From Adiantum capillus-veneris (lineage: Eukaryota > Streptophyta > Polypodiopsida > Polypodiales > Pteridaceae): DNA of 64,000 bases. Numbering within the stretch: the first letter of the stretch is position 1; every line of letters begins with the position of its first letter. The notes under the pieces are model-generated. The model did no database searches. It was not told the DNA's origin and worked only from the letters and a program-made list of their open reading frames with translations. The translations under genes were made by a program, and so were the position numbers. The stretch lies in NCBI GenBank assembly GCA_014529385.2, contig CM043964.1, positions 135,821,420 through 135,885,419 of the forward strand, in the 5' to 3' direction. Of the stretch, positions 11,191 to 22,455 are shown in pieces.

Positions 11191-11540
11191 TGTAACAGTT
11201 AATGGCCTAGTAACTTGTGTGTAGCGGAAAATAGCATAAACATCGTGAGCATTTCATTAGAATAGATTCCTGATGAGCATAGCAAGAGTGCTTGGATGAA
11301 GAGAGCAACAAAAAGCATAACAACTAGTTAGATAGGCATGAACAATCCTTCAAAAGAGAGAGAAATTAAGCTATTGACAATAGTTGAGGACAAGATTTAC
11401 ATGGAGCCGGTCCCCCTCCAAAAAGCTTTGTATTATAGGTTTCCCCATCAAGGGAGACATTTTACAATACAATACTTTGTGTCTCTTCAATAACTTGCTG
11501 GTGCAATGATGATGGAAGCTTCATGCACCATGCACACACT
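11191..11540 (-). repeat. E3 3' LTR, distal part (split by E2)
   Basis: Reads on the - strand as the end of the LTR, finishing GGCCATTAACTGTTACA at 11191. It is collinear with the E3 5' LTR from 26465 (shared GTGTGTAGCGGAAAATAGCA), stops at ATGCACACACT (11540), and resumes at 21764. Joining the two pieces without E2 reproduces the uninterrupted sequence seen near 26813-26825. Confidence 0.85.
11537..11540. repeat. Target-site duplication of E2, left
   Basis: CACT directly before the TG of the left E2 LTR; the matching CACT is at 21760-21763. The unoccupied version (ATGCACACACTTATAAAA) exists in the E3 5' LTR near 26808-26825 and contains the site once. Confidence 0.8.
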
Positions 11541-11921
11541 TGTCATAATAATCAATATCTAATTCTCCTAAATGATTTTCTCATTTTAAATTGATCATTT
11601 AATATGCGGAAGTGCCAGGGGAGAAAAATCTAGAATATTGGTTAAGCTAGCAGACCGTCGGCCACAGTAGGGATCTAAAGGAGGGAAAATAGGGATCCAA
11701 AGGGGGGGGCATCTGCAAAAGAGCCATGTGAAAAAATGGGGTTAAAAGACCCTAAGGTTCAGGCCATTAAGACTTCCAAAATGCTAAGGTTCCAAAATTC
11801 AAAGGTTGTGTCCAAAGGTCAAGCATGGGGGGGATTGGATGCTTTGTGTGTGTCCCAAAAGTCTTTATCAATCCCTACATAGGAGGGGGCAAGCCTTGGG
11901 AGTAGGGGATGAGAGAGAAAA

Positions 11922-11955
<34 letters not shown>

Positions 11956-13151
11956 GCTCCCTTTACACAAAGGGAATGAGGGACACATGTCAGCTCCCTA
12001 GATCAGATGCCCACAAGGTGTACCCAATTCCTATTGGATGGCCTTGGAGGTGGACCAATGAGAATTAGGCTAGAGTAAATCTAGTTTAATTGATTTTAAA
12101 ACACTCAATAAAAGAACGAATGAGAATTAATCTTTCTAGAAGACTATTGGACAGTCTCCCAAGGGGACCAATGAGCATTCAACAGCCAAATGGCTTGCCT
12201 GATTCCTATTGGCCAGGAGGCAAAGGGGTCCAATGAGAGTTTAGTTGCATTTATTAATTACATAAACCTCTCACAAAAGGGAAAAGGGGGACACATGTCA
12301 GAAGGCTATCACTTATACTGCTTAATTATCATTGGCTAGCTCTAGGGAGGTCCAATCAGACTATAGCATGAGCAAATAGCAAGAGGGGTCGACCAAGAGA
12401 GAGAGGGGGCTGATTTTTGGAATGCATTATCACACACACACTCACACAATCTCATGTGTGAACTAAAGAAGACTCTCTCTCCTTCTCAAGCTTTAATGGA
12501 AAGATTACCACCTACTCCAAGCTTGTGAGAAGGGAGGCCTACACCAACAACTCTTGGCTTTGTGATGCAAATCCAACCAAGAGCCAAGCTTCAATGCATG
12601 CTCATCTCCTCTGCCATGCTAATTACCAAGCTAAGATATGCTAATATGAGTGATTATGTGAGGAGATGTACATATTTCTCATAAGAATACTCCTTCCTCT
12701 CAATCTAATCTCATACCCTGCTAGCTCTCACCATCTTCAAAGGTGTGTGAGGTCTTGGGTCTAAGACTGGAGGGAATTAATGTTGTGTTTGATAAGTGTT
12801 TTGCTTAGTGCATGAAGCTTTCATCTTCATTGCACTAGCTAGTCTTGAAGGAACACAAAGAATTGTATTGTACAATGTCTCTCTTGATGAGAGAAACCAT
12901 AATACAAAGTCTTTTGGAGGGGGGACCGGATCCATGTAAATCCGGTCCTCAACTGTTGTCGATAGCTTAATTGCTCTCTCTTTTGAAAGTATTGTTCATG
13001 CTATCTAACTAGGTGTTATGCTTTTTGTTACTCTCTCTCTCTCCACCCAAGAACTCTTGTAATTCTCATTAGGAATCTATTCGAATGAAATGCCCACTAT
13101 GTTCATGCTAATTTCCGCCACACACAAGTTTTTAGGCCATTAAATGTTACA
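11541..13151 (+). repeat. E2 5' LTR
   Basis: Begins TGTCATAATAATC and ends ...TTAAATGTTACA, just before the primer site. It contains an AC microsatellite (about 11923-11953), a second shorter AC block near 12431-12445, and repeated CCAATGAGA/ATTGG-type blocks. It is collinear with 20155-21759, and in reverse with 26465-27749 and the two E3 3' LTR pieces; a truncated + copy lies at 53721-55050. Confidence 0.9.
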
Positions 13152-13170
13152 TTGGTATGAGAGCACAAGG
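13152..13170 (+). other. E2 primer-binding site
   Basis: TTGGTATGAGAGCACAAGG directly after the LTR. Plant Ty3/copia elements primed by initiator tRNA-Met carry TGGTATCAGAGC; here one base differs. The E3 version (26446-26463, - strand) reads TTGGTATTAGAGTACAAGG. Confidence 0.8.
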
Positions 13171-13570
13171 TTTCTCTTTTCTTGCTCAAGAAGGGAGGTC
13201 CCCAAGCTAGCTATAAATGGTTGGTATTATTAATTGCCTGTGAGTAAGTAGAATAGGGATTTTTCAGCCTTGCAGTGCACCTGCCTTTTCGTGCAATTAA
13301 CGGGGCATCACCGTCGAGATCTATGGTCTTAATAGTGGATTCCTATGGGGCTTGCCTACGGCTTAACCACTATTGAGCTATTAGAAGCTTGACAAGAGCC
13401 GGTGCTGTTTTGGTGTTGAATGACCCTCTCTTCTATTCCTTGCAATTAATGGTATTCCAGCCCCGGGTACAGTAGCTTGAGTGCTTTTTCTAAAGGGGTA
13501 AAGAGGAGTAGCAACTAGGGCTTGAAGTGCCAAAGTACACCTAAAAAGTTTACACCTAAAATTTGTTAGA
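13171..13570 (+). other. E2 leader region
   Basis: Untranslated sequence between the primer site and the first gag ATG. It matches the E3 leader at 26070-26445 in reverse. No gene seen; a - strand open frame here is not conserved. Confidence 0.6.
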
Positions 13571-15060
13571 ATGGCTGACAATAGTAAAGAGAGTGAAATT
13601 AATGTTGATAACTTTGATTTTGCTAATGAGCAAGCTACTAATGATGCCATGATGCTTGTTAACTATCTTGTTTCTAGGCTTCAACAAGCCATGCGCAATC
13701 CATCTCTCCAAAGTGAAGTGCAATGGTAGCTCCGTGCTCATGGGATTCTCCAAGCTCACCACCATGACGAGAGAACACCTAGGAAGCCTCCTTGTGAGAC
13801 TTCCAAAAGAGGTCTCTCTTTGATTCGGGAAGAAGAAGAGAATCCATACAAAGGGCTCAAGAATTTACTTCTTGATGATGCATCTCCTTCCCAAAGGAGA
13901 ACTCAAGAGCCTCCACCGAAGGAACGAGAAAGAAGTGAGTCTCCCATCACCTTGGCAGAGATGTCTCCACGAAGACGGTAGGCTAAACGCTCTTCATCAC
14001 CTCCAAAACGGAGAAGACTATCGCACCCTTCTCCACACCATAATTCAAAGAGGGATGACAAAAAGCAAGAGAAGAAAAAGGCAAGAAAGAGGACACCCTC
14101 TTCTCCATCTTCTTCATCCTCTTCCTCTTATGAAAGTGATGGTGAAGACAATGAAGATCAAGACAAGAAAAATGCGAGAAAGAGGTCACCCTCTTCTCCA
14201 CCTTCCTCAAATTCTTCATCTTCTGAAGAAAGTGATGGTGCAACCTTTGAACCATCAAAAAGAAGAGACCATAGGAAATCCTATTCCACGTGGAAGAGGT
14301 CGTCCAAGCTCAAGAAGTTCAAAGAGGGAGGGAAGAGCATCTCTTTCCTTACCTATGATGGCACCTTTGGTGCTACGGACAAAGTCTTGGCCTTTATCCA
14401 ACAATTTGATGCGGCGTTCGGAGATGAGGGCTTCATGGAGTCCTCTAAGCTATTCCATGTAGCTATGCACTTTCAAAAGTCCGCCAGGCAATGGTGGTCT
14501 ATCCTATGAGCCAATGGTGAAGCTCCGCGAACATGGAAAGCTTTAAGAGCTTCCATTATGAAGCAGTTTTTGGCCACCGATGCCAAAGACAAAGTACTCA
14601 TTGAATGGTGAAGCTTAAAGCTCTCTCCCTATGAATCCATCCACAAATATGTAGACAAGTTTTGGGACATACAACTCAAATCCACTGTCTTCAAAAAGCT
14701 GGATTTTGGAGATCAAAAGCAACAAGTTTGTGTGGGCTTAACCGAAGAAATGGTAGAGTATGTCAACTCCCAAAGGCCACGTACCATATCGACAGTAATA
14801 CACAATAATATGGTGGCCTCTCGAATCAATTTCCAAACAGGGGCTAAAAGAAATAATAAGCCCACATAAAACAAGGGTTCCAACGGGCCTAAGGGGAAGG
14901 AAAATGTCCAAAATTCTCCTAAGGGAAACTCCAACAAAGCTAAAGAGAAGGGAGGTTACAAAGGTAAAGAAAAACTCTCTCCCGAAGCCCTTGAGTGTTA
15001 TCGTAAGGATAACCGGTGTTTCAAGTGCGGCGAACAAGGGCATGTGTACCGCGCTTATCC
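13571..15060 (+). pseudogene. E2 gag (chromovirus) with Ser/Arg/acidic extension and zinc knuckle
   Basis: Frame starting MADNSKESEINVDNFDFANE, broken by in-frame stops near 13727, 13979, 14507, 14609 and 14867. Order: a short acidic N-terminus; an RRRLSHPSPHH basic stretch; two copies of an ARKR-(S/T)-PSSP-Ser-run-ESDG module (about 14082-14240); and the capsid-like gag domain with GTFGATDKVLAFIQQF, ARQWWS and TWKALRASIMKQFL. A zinc knuckle CFKCGEQGHVYRAY follows (15017-15058), whose final Cys is replaced by Tyr. It is in the same frame as the protease. Gag builds the particle and the knuckle binds RNA; the Ser/Arg-like extension could affect nuclear targeting or RNA binding (inference). E3 carries a close copy at 24943-26069. 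Confidence 0.8.
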
Positions 15061-15675
15061 CCAAAAGAACACCCTCCATGATCCTCCTAGAGCTACCTTG
15101 GTTAAAATCCAAGAGGAGGAGACTCACCAAACTCACCACAAAGGATCTCCTCTATGCCATGCTTGGGGAAAGGTAAGAGAACATGATGCTTTTATTCTCT
15201 TTGACCCTGGTTCTTCTCACAATTTTATATCTATAGAGTTGGCCACCAAGCTAGGCATACAAGCCTATGAGATGGGAGATGTTCTACCCGCAGACAATGC
15301 TTTCAAGGGGCAAGACGCTTCAGTCACTCCCTTAATCGAGAAATTGAGGCTCCATGTCCAAAGCTATGAGGACTTCTTTATCTCTCCTCTCAAGCATGAG
15401 GATGTAATCCTAGGGGCACCATGGTTTGATTCCCTGGCTCACAATGTTAAATTTCCTAAAAGGAGAATCTCCTTTAAGTTCAAGGAAAAAGATATGTATA
15501 TAGATGCTAAAGAAATGGGTAACACTATCCCCATTGTACATACATTAGCTTTCAACAAGTCAATAAAGAGCTCTATATCCGTGTACATGAAAGATTCTCG
15601 AAATGAACCTAATGCTTTAGCAAAAGAAAATAAAAGCAACCAAAAGGAATTAGAGTTATCCCAATTTTCTCAAGG
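15061..15675 (+). pseudogene. E2 protease (retropepsin)
   Basis: Open continuation of gag. The active-site loop reads FILFDPGSSHNFIS (D-P-G-S, where the family usually has D-S/T-G), followed by KLRLHVQSYEDFFISPL and DVILGAPWFDSL, the typical ILG strand of Ty3 retropepsins. The enzyme would release Gag and Pol products. The frame ends at 15697, and the reverse transcriptase resumes in another frame from about 15684. A frameshift near 15675 therefore separates them; it is probably a lesion, since the frames elsewhere in this copy are also damaged. Pro in the DTG position may impair activity. Confidence 0.75.
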
Positions 15676-15683
15676 GGTTCCAA

Positions 15684-16302
15684 TATGTTTTTATTGACGA
15701 CATCCCTTGTGAGCTACCTCCTAAACGAGGTAATGATGACCATGCAATTGAACTTCTTCCAGGAAGTTCACCACCTAACAAACCTCCTTATAGAGTTTCT
15801 CAAGCTCAACAAGAGGAGATTATGCAACAAGTGCATGAGTCAGTTGAGAAGGGCATGGTTAGGCCTAGCTCATCTCCATTTTGCTCACCTGTGCTATTAG
15901 TGCAAAAGAAAGACGGCACATATTGCATGTGTGTCGACTATAGAGAACTAAATAGGATCACTATCAAGAATATTTTTCCCGTTCGACGGGTAGAAGACCT
16001 ATTTGATAAGTTACAAGGATCGATCTACTTCAGTAGGATTGACCTAAAAAGTGTCTATCACCAAATAAGGATAGTTGATCAAGACATTGTAAAGACCGCA
16101 TTTCACACCACGTTTGATCTTTACGAATACATTGTCATGCCTTTTGGCTTGACCAATGCACCAGCCACATTCAACCGCTTGATGGAGAAGCTATTCACGC
16201 CTCATTGAACCTTCACTGGGGTGTTCTTTGATGATATTATCATCTACTCTAATTCATTATAAGAACACAAGCAAAACCTCCAGGTAATATTTCAAGTTTT
16301 AA
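15684..16302 (+). pseudogene. E2 reverse transcriptase, N-terminal part
   Basis: Frame reads FIDDIPCELPPKRGNDDHAI, ELLPGSSPPNKPPYRVS, then the RT fingers and palm: PSSSPFCSPVLLVQKKDG, CVDYRELNRITIKN, RIDLKSVYHQIRI (Ty3 usually has DLRSGYHQI), [13 protein letters not shown]. After a stop at 16206 (LFTPH) comes GVFFDDIIIYS, the catalytic FxDD box (usually FLDD or YIDD). A second stop near 16259 and the DNA element at 16303 split the gene after FQVL. The catalytic Asp residues are present, but the product would be truncated. Confidence 0.85.
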
Positions 16303-17641
16303 TACTAGGTTGGTAACCTAACAGGACATAAAAGTGTCCTTTCAGGGTTTTGAAAAAAACCTCCAAAACCATAGTAGATCCACTCATTTTGTAAAATCCT
16401 TTCATGAGGTTATAGTTCAAGTCCTACTACACATTGAAAAAATAAGAAACTTGTAAAATTTCTCATCTTTTGGTCACACCAAGCCTCCAAAGTTGATGGA
16501 CCAGTGCATTTTCATCAAAACAGTCATTTCTTACGTTTTGTTGCATAAAAATAAGATTAGGGATTTTTGTAGGACTTGAGATAAATTCCCTAGCTAACTT
16601 CAATGGGTTGGTGATCAGAACATATGATTGCTTCTCACTCACTATTTTTTGTTTTGCCAAAATAAATAGGTACAAAAAAGTTCAATTTTTACCATTCTGC
16701 AAACCTATCATCAAAGTTTCTATAGCCACGCTCAATACAAATAATATATGCATGTTTTCTTAGTTCCCTATTGTCCTTTATGTTCATAAGGAGCCATGGA
16801 GCATGTCAAAAGAATAATACATCTCTTACCAAGGGGAATCTTGGGGACAAAGATGAAGTGCTAAATACAGCAAACATGAAAAAACTGGGTTGAACATTAT
16901 GAGTTGTAGAATCCCATAGAAACTATTCAATATCTAGCCAAATTTGATCCTTATGACTAGATATGGTTACTACCTACAAAATGCATGTAGTTGTCACAAG
17001 AAACTAACAATAATTAAAAAGCTATACTTGATATATTAGAATGTTTCGTTTTCTTCTATAATTGAAAAAATCAACCATCGTTGTGTACTATCCAAAATAG
17101 GGTATTAGGTGCCCCAAAACTCAAGGAATATTAGCTTTATGTTATAATATGCGACATAGAAAATAAAAAATGCATTTGGATATCATGAAATCCACCAAAA
17201 AAATCATAGAAGAGCTAAAATTGACTAAAAAACAGGATTTGATAATTTTTATAATTTGGTCATAACTTACAACTTTAATATTTATTTCTCCCTAGAAGCA
17301 TCAAGACATGTTGAGGACTACTAAAGATAGTTCTCTAGCATTATAGACGTCACAAAAATGAATTCTAGAGTGGTATAGTTGCAAAAAGTTGAAAAAAGAC
17401 AAAAACAGGACCCGTTTTTTCACACAGTTTAGGTTGTGAAATGTTGTGCAAGGACAAGGTTAAAGATGGAATTGATATTCCAAAAAAATGTCGAGTTTTT
17501 TTCAGCTCACGAGACAACTTTTTAGATAGATAGCACCTCAAAATCCATTTTGATATTCTTGACATAATTCAAGGAAAATGGTCACTTCACAGGACATAAA
17601 AGTGTCCCAGGACATAAAAGTGTCCCATTACCAACCTAGTG
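16303..17641. mobile_element. 1339-bp terminal-inverted-repeat DNA element in the E2 reverse transcriptase
   Basis: Left end TACTAGGTTGGTAA, right end its inverted match CACTAGGTTGGTAA, flanked on both sides by TTAA (16299-16302 and 17642-17645). Removing element plus one TTAA restores the RT frame (FQVL then REN KLYVNRKK). Just inside the ends lies the 17-bp AGGACATAAAAGTGTCC, once on the left (16322-16338) and twice in tandem on the right. Its GGACA and TGTCC arms can pair as a hairpin. The interior is AT-rich with no transposase, so it is non-autonomous. TTAA target duplication is typical of piggyBac-type insertion, but the ends start CACTAG as in CACTA elements, which duplicate 3 bp. The superfamily is therefore unresolved. 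Confidence 0.85.
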
Positions 17642-18360
17642 TTAAGAGAGAATAAACTTTATGTTAATCGAAAGAAAAGTGATTTTTTCTTGCAGGAGAT
17701 TCAGTATTTAGGTCACATTATCTCTCAAGATGGAATCCAAATGGATCCATCAAAGTTAGAGGTAATAAAATGATGGCCTAAACCAAAGAATCTTCATGAA
17801 CTAAGAAGCTTTATAGGTATGTGTGCATACTATAGACGCTTCATAGAAAAGTTCTCACAAATTGCGGGACCATTACATGACCTAACAAAGAAAATTGTTA
17901 GGTATACATGGTCTGCTAAGGAGAACAATGCTTTCGAAAAGATTAAAGAAAAGCTTATCTCTCAACCTGTGCTTACACTACCGGATCTCTCAAAACCATT
18001 TGAGGTCCAATGTGATGCTTGTGGTGATTGCCTTGGAGCTGTTTTGCTTCAAGAAGGGCACGCCATAGGCTATGAAAGTTGAAGGCTCGACCCTGTTGAG
18101 CAAGGTCTAGGCATATATGAAAAGGAATTCCTTGCAGTTCTACATGCCTTAGACTCATGGAAGCACTATTTATTGGGGACTCCTTTCCTTCTGCGCACGG
18201 ATCACCAAAGTCTTAAGTACTTCATGACGCAGACCAAGCTCTCCGACAAACAAATGAGGTGGGCAAATTTCCTTTCGCAATTTAATTTTCATATTGCTCA
18301 CATTGCTGGCAAGCATAATCAAGTAGCAGTTGCACTCTCAAGATGGCCGAGAGTGAATCC
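17642..18360 (+). pseudogene. E2 reverse transcriptase thumb and RNase H
   Basis: Continues the split RT: ENKLYVNRKKSDFFLQEIQY, LGHIISQDGIQMDPSKLEVI, then a TGA where Trp or Lys is expected (about 17772), and PKPKNLHELRSFIGMCAYYR. RNase H follows: WSAKENNAFEKIKEKLISQP, FEVQCDACGDCLGAVLLQEG (first catalytic Asp present; usual DAS reads DAC), a stop after GYES (18082), EKEFLAVLHALDSWKHYLLG with the catalytic Glu, LRTDHQSLKYF, and HIAGKHNQVAVALSR (the usual VADALSR has Asp changed to Val). RNase H removes the RNA strand during cDNA synthesis. Stops and the Asp change predict loss of function. Confidence 0.85.
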
Positions 18361-19310
18361 GGTTTCCATAGCAACTCACAATGATCTATCTTCAATGATA
18401 GATGAGTATACTATTGATCCCGATTTTAGAGATGTGATTTCAGCCGTTGCATTAGGGAAGAAAGATGAACGATTTACTCTACAAGATGGTTATCTTCTCT
18501 ATGGCAATAGACTATGCGTTACTAACTCACTATGTGAGAAAGTAATGTATGAATCTCATGCCCCTCCTTACGTGGGGCATAGAGGGATTCAGTCTACCCT
18601 AAAGGGAATTGAAACATATTTCTTTTGGCCTGCCATGAAAGCAAACATAAAAGAGAGGGAAGCAACCCAGATTGCTTCAACCCTTGCCAATCCCTAATTC
18701 ACCATGGGAGAGCTTATCCAGGGATTTTATCTTTGGATTGCCTAAGTCTATCCATGGGAATAGGGGAATATGGTCGATAGTAGACAGGTTCAGTAAACAA
18801 GCTCATTTTATACCTATCAAAAGACTATCAAAGCCCATCAAATGGCAACCCTCTTCATTTCACAAATTTTCAAGTGCCATGGCTTGCCAATGTCCATAGT
18901 GTCGGATAGAGATCCTAGAATGATCAGTAATTTCTGGAAGGGTCTCTTTGAGAATTTAGGGACAAGGCTAAACTTCTCTTCCGCCTATCATCCACAAACG
19001 GATGGCCAAAGTGAAATAGCTAACCTAACAATTCTCGATCTACTAAAAGCCTATGTAACGGAATTTGATCAAAGATCCCAATGGGAGAAGTACTTACCCT
19101 TAGTGGACTATGCTTACAATAACATTGTACATACTTCCACAGGAAAAGCACCTTTCGAGGTAATTGAGGGAAGATCAAAAAGTCCCTTGATACTTAAGGT
19201 ACATGGGAAGATCTTTGCTATAGATGAGTATAGCCAAGACCTACAAGAATATTCTCAAAAGATTAAGGATGCTATCTCTATCTCACAACAAAGGCAAAGC
19301 TTCTGCTGAC
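18361..19310 (+). pseudogene. E2 integrase core
   Basis: An HHCC zinc-binding start (ESHAPPYVGHRGIQSTL) then FFWPAMKANIKE. Here E3 has HVSKCVVWQNKKFDQGK, but E2 lacks about 45 bp, so the two Cys of the zinc finger are lost and the frame shifts. The core follows in pieces: RDFIFGLPKSIHGNRGIWSI (first Asp), SIVSDRDPRMISNFW (second Asp), AYHPQTDGQSEIAN (Glu). All three DDE residues can be found, but in different frames. It would have inserted the cDNA into the chromosome. Deletion plus two frame changes make it a pseudogene. Confidence 0.85.
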
Positions 19311-19797
19311 AAGCACAGAAGAGCCCAAGTCTTTAAAGGAAATGATTGGGTCTTATTAAAATTTCCCAAGGCTCGATTAAGGCACACAACGGGCAAGAAT
19401 CCTACGGGACACCAAAAGTACTATGCTAAACTAGCAAAAAGTTACTATGGTCCCTTCCAGATTCTTAGACCAATCAATGAGATGGCCTATCAACTCAAGT
19501 TGCCCAATCATTGGCTCATACACAATGCTTTCCATGTGAGCCTATTAAAGCCTTACAAAGGAGAGCCACCTCAAGAACCAACTACTGAAGACCCACCGGG
19601 GATCGAGGACCAAGAAGAGGTGCTGCAGCTTGAGTCCATTCTCCAACATGAAGACAAGGTACTAAGAGGTGATAAGACTATCCGATGATATCTTATTAAG
19701 TTTAAGAATTATCCTTTTGAAGATGCTAGATGGATACAAGGCATACAATTAAAAGATAACCTAAACCTTGTCAATGCTTACAATGCTTCCCAAGAGT
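19311..19797 (+). pseudogene. E2 integrase C-terminus with chromodomain-like end
   Basis: Reads [19 protein letters not shown], the GPF motif ([20 protein letters not shown]), [12 protein letters not shown], an acidic Pro-rich linker, then a chromodomain-like segment: [18 protein letters not shown], a stop after TIR (19686-19688), YLIKFKNYPFEDARW. Chromodomains at this position target new copies to particular chromatin in chromoviruses. The aromatic pattern (Tyr, Phe instead of Trp, Trp) is only partly canonical. E3 has the same segment without the stop (23185-23541). The last codon is near 19797. Confidence 0.8.
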
Positions 19798-20154
19798 AAG
19801 CAAATGTACAAAATGTTAGAAATGAACAAAGTTTTTGTCTTATAAGACTCTCTTTTCCTTTATTGTGCACAAAATTGAAGTAGTATGCATGCTTAGATCA
19901 AGTTTGCGGAGACGATGTCTCCCAAACACCAAGTAGAGCTTGTCACTCTACTAAGGAAGATTGATAGGACTAATGTGCAGACATGCTTACGGCAGCCTCA
20001 GGCTCTCAAGCACCAAATGGACTAGTCATCCATTGTGGAATGATGTCTGTAGGGTAACATAGGGATCCTCTACCCGCTAAGAAAAGGACTCATGAATATG
20101 CTTTATCTTCTCTACACCATAGTCGAGGACGACTATGATTTCAAGAGAGAGGTA
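19798..20154 (+). other. E2 3' noncoding region and polypurine tract
   Basis: Noncoding sequence, collinear with 22831-23184 in reverse. It contains TAGTCGAGGACGACTATGA, a hairpin near 20122-20140, and ends CAAGAGAGAGGTA (20142-20154), the purine tract directly before the TG of the 3' LTR. Confidence 0.75.
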
Positions 20155-21759
20155 TGTCATAATAATCAATATCTAATTATTATAAATGATTTTCTCATGT
20201 TAAAGTGATCATTAAATATGAGGAAGTGCCAGGGGAGAAAAAGATAAGATATTGGTTAAGCTAGCAGACCACCGGCCACAGTAGCAATCCAAAGGAGGGA
20301 AAATAGGGATCCAAAGGAGGGGGCATCTGCAAAAGATCCATGTGCAACAATGGGCTTAAAAGACCCTAAGGTTCAGCCCATTAAGACTTCCAAAATGCTG
20401 GGGTTCCAAAATTCAAAGGTTGTGTCCAAAGGTCAAGCATGGGGGGGATTGGATGCTTTTTGTGTGTCCCAAAAGTCTTTATCAATCCCTACATAGGAGG
20501 GGGCAAGCCTTGGGAGTAGGGGATGAGAGAGAAAATCACACACACACACACACACACACACAAGATCCCTTTACACAAAGGGAATGAGGGACACATGTCA
20601 GCTCCCCAGTGGAGATGCCCACAAGGTGTACCCAATTCCTATTGGATGGCCTTGGAGGTAGACCAATGAGAATGAGGCTAGAGTAAATCTAGTTTATTTG
20701 ATTTTAAAACACTCAATAAAAGAACCAATGAGAATAAAGCTCTCTAGAAGACTATTGGACAGTCTCCCAAGGGGACCAATGAGCATTCAGCAGCCCAATA
20801 GCTTGCCTGATTTCTATTGGCCAGGAGGCAAAGGGGTCCAATGAAAGTTTAGTTGCATTTATTAATTACATAAAGCTCTCACAAAAGGATAAAGGGGGAC
20901 ACATGTCAGAAGGACATCACTTATACTGCTTAATTATCATTGGCTAGCTCTAGGGAGGTCCAATGAGACTGTAGCATGAGCAAATAGCAAGAGGGGTCGG
21001 CCAAGAGAGAGAGGGGGCTGATTTTTGGAAGGCATTATCACACACACACACTCACACAATCTCATGTGTGAACTAAAGTAGACTCTCTCTCCTTCTCAAG
21101 CTTTAATGGAAAGATTGCCACCTACTCCAAGCTTGTGAGAAGGGGGGCCTACACCAACAACTCTTGGCTTTGTGATGCAAATCCAACCAAGAGCCAAGCT
21201 TCAATGCATGCTCATCTCCTCTGCCATGCTAATTACCAAGCTAAGATATGCTAATATGAGTGATTATGTGAGGAGATGTACATATTTCTCATAAGAATAC
21301 TCCTTCCTCTCAATCTAATCTCATACCCTGCTAGCTCTCACCATCTTCAAAGGTGTGTGAGGTCTTGGGTCTGAGACCGGAGGGAATTAATGTTGTGTTT
21401 GATAAGTGTTTTGCTTAGTGCATGAAGCTTTCATCTTCATTGCACTAGCTAGTCTTGAAGGAACACAAAGAATTGTATTGTACAATGTCTCTCTTGATGA
21501 GAGAAACCATAATACAAAGTCTTTTGGAGGGGGGACCGGCTCCATGTAAATCCGGTCCTCAATTGTTGTCGATAGCTTAATTTCTCTCTCTTTTGAAAGT
21601 ATTGTTCATGTTATCTAACTAGGTGTTATGCTTTTTGTTGCTCTCTCTCTCCACCCAAGCACTCTTGTAATTCTCATTAGGAATCTATTCTAATGAAATG
21701 CCCACTATGTTCATGCTAATTTCCGCTACACACAAGTTTTTAGGCCATTAAATTTGACA
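20155..21759 (+). repeat. E2 3' LTR
   Basis: 1605 bp from TGTCATAATAATC to ...TTAAATTTGACA. Collinear with the 5' LTR; the AC tract near 20536-20562 is shorter. It is followed by CACT and then by the remaining part of the E3 3' LTR. Confidence 0.9.
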
Positions 21760-21763
21760 CACT
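21760..21763. repeat. Target-site duplication of E2, right
   Basis: CACT, pairing with 11537-11540. Confidence 0.8.
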
Positions 21764-22416
21764 TATAAAATGCAACATTGATTCCCTCACGGTCTTAGAC
21801 CCAAGACCCCATACACCTTCGAAGATGTTGAGAGCTAGCGGGGTATGAGAGTAGATTGAGAGGAAGAAGGAGTATTATTAAGAGAAAGAAGTATATTTCC
21901 TCACATAATCACTCATAAAATCTTAGCATAGCTTAGTAATTAGCATGGTAGAGGAGATGAGCATGCATTGGAGCTTGGCTCTTGGTTGGATTTTACTCAT
22001 GTTGGCACCCCATTAGACCCTGCAAAACTTAGCCAATGATAATTAAGAAGCATAAGTGATAGATTGTGACATGTGTCCCCCTTTCCCCTTTTGTGAGAGC
22101 TTTAGGTATTTAACTAATGAAATCAAAGTCTCATTGGACCCCTTAGTCATCTGGCCAATAAGAATCCGGCAAGCCATTGGGTTGTCGAATGCTCATTGGA
22201 CCCCTTGGGAGACTGTCCAATAGTCTTCTAGAGAGATTAATTTCTATTGGTTATTTTGTCAAGTGTTTTTAAATGAATTAAACTAAATATACTCTAGATT
22301 AATTCTCATTGGTCCACCTCTATGGCCATCCAATAGGAATTGAATGCATCTAGGGGGCAATTGGGCTAGGGAGCTGACATGTGTCCCCTATTCCCTTTGT
22401 GTAAAGGGAGCTTGCT

Positions 22417-22455
<39 letters not shown>

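Larger units (their letters stand above)
11541..21759 (+). mobile_element. E2: Ty3/gypsy chromovirus, full-length but defective, + strand
   Basis: Two LTRs of 1611 and 1605 bp, both TGTCATAATAATC... to ...CA, a tRNA-Met-type primer site, and a polypurine tract. Domains run in order gag, zinc knuckle, protease, reverse transcriptase, RNase H, integrase, chromodomain-like C-terminus. This gene order and C-terminal domain define chromoviruses. Multiple in-frame stops, frameshifts, an integrase deletion and a 1339-bp inserted DNA element make it non-functional. It lies inside the 3' LTR of E3 in opposite orientation, flanked by CACT. The LTRs are clearly similar but differ at many positions in the first 180 bp, so the insertion is not recent. 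Confidence 0.9.

Noticed and set aside
13152-13170. A tRNA gene at the primer-binding site
   Set aside because: Only the 3' tRNA-complementary stretch is present, directly after an LTR; no cloverleaf.
13381-13765. Minus-strand frames over the E2 leader and gag start
   Set aside because: No domain, overlap the leader and the 5' end of gag antisense, and not seen in E3.
16303-17641. An intron in the reverse transcriptase gene
   Set aside because: Ends are inverted repeats with a duplicated TTAA, not GT...AG, and no retrotransposon intron is expected here.
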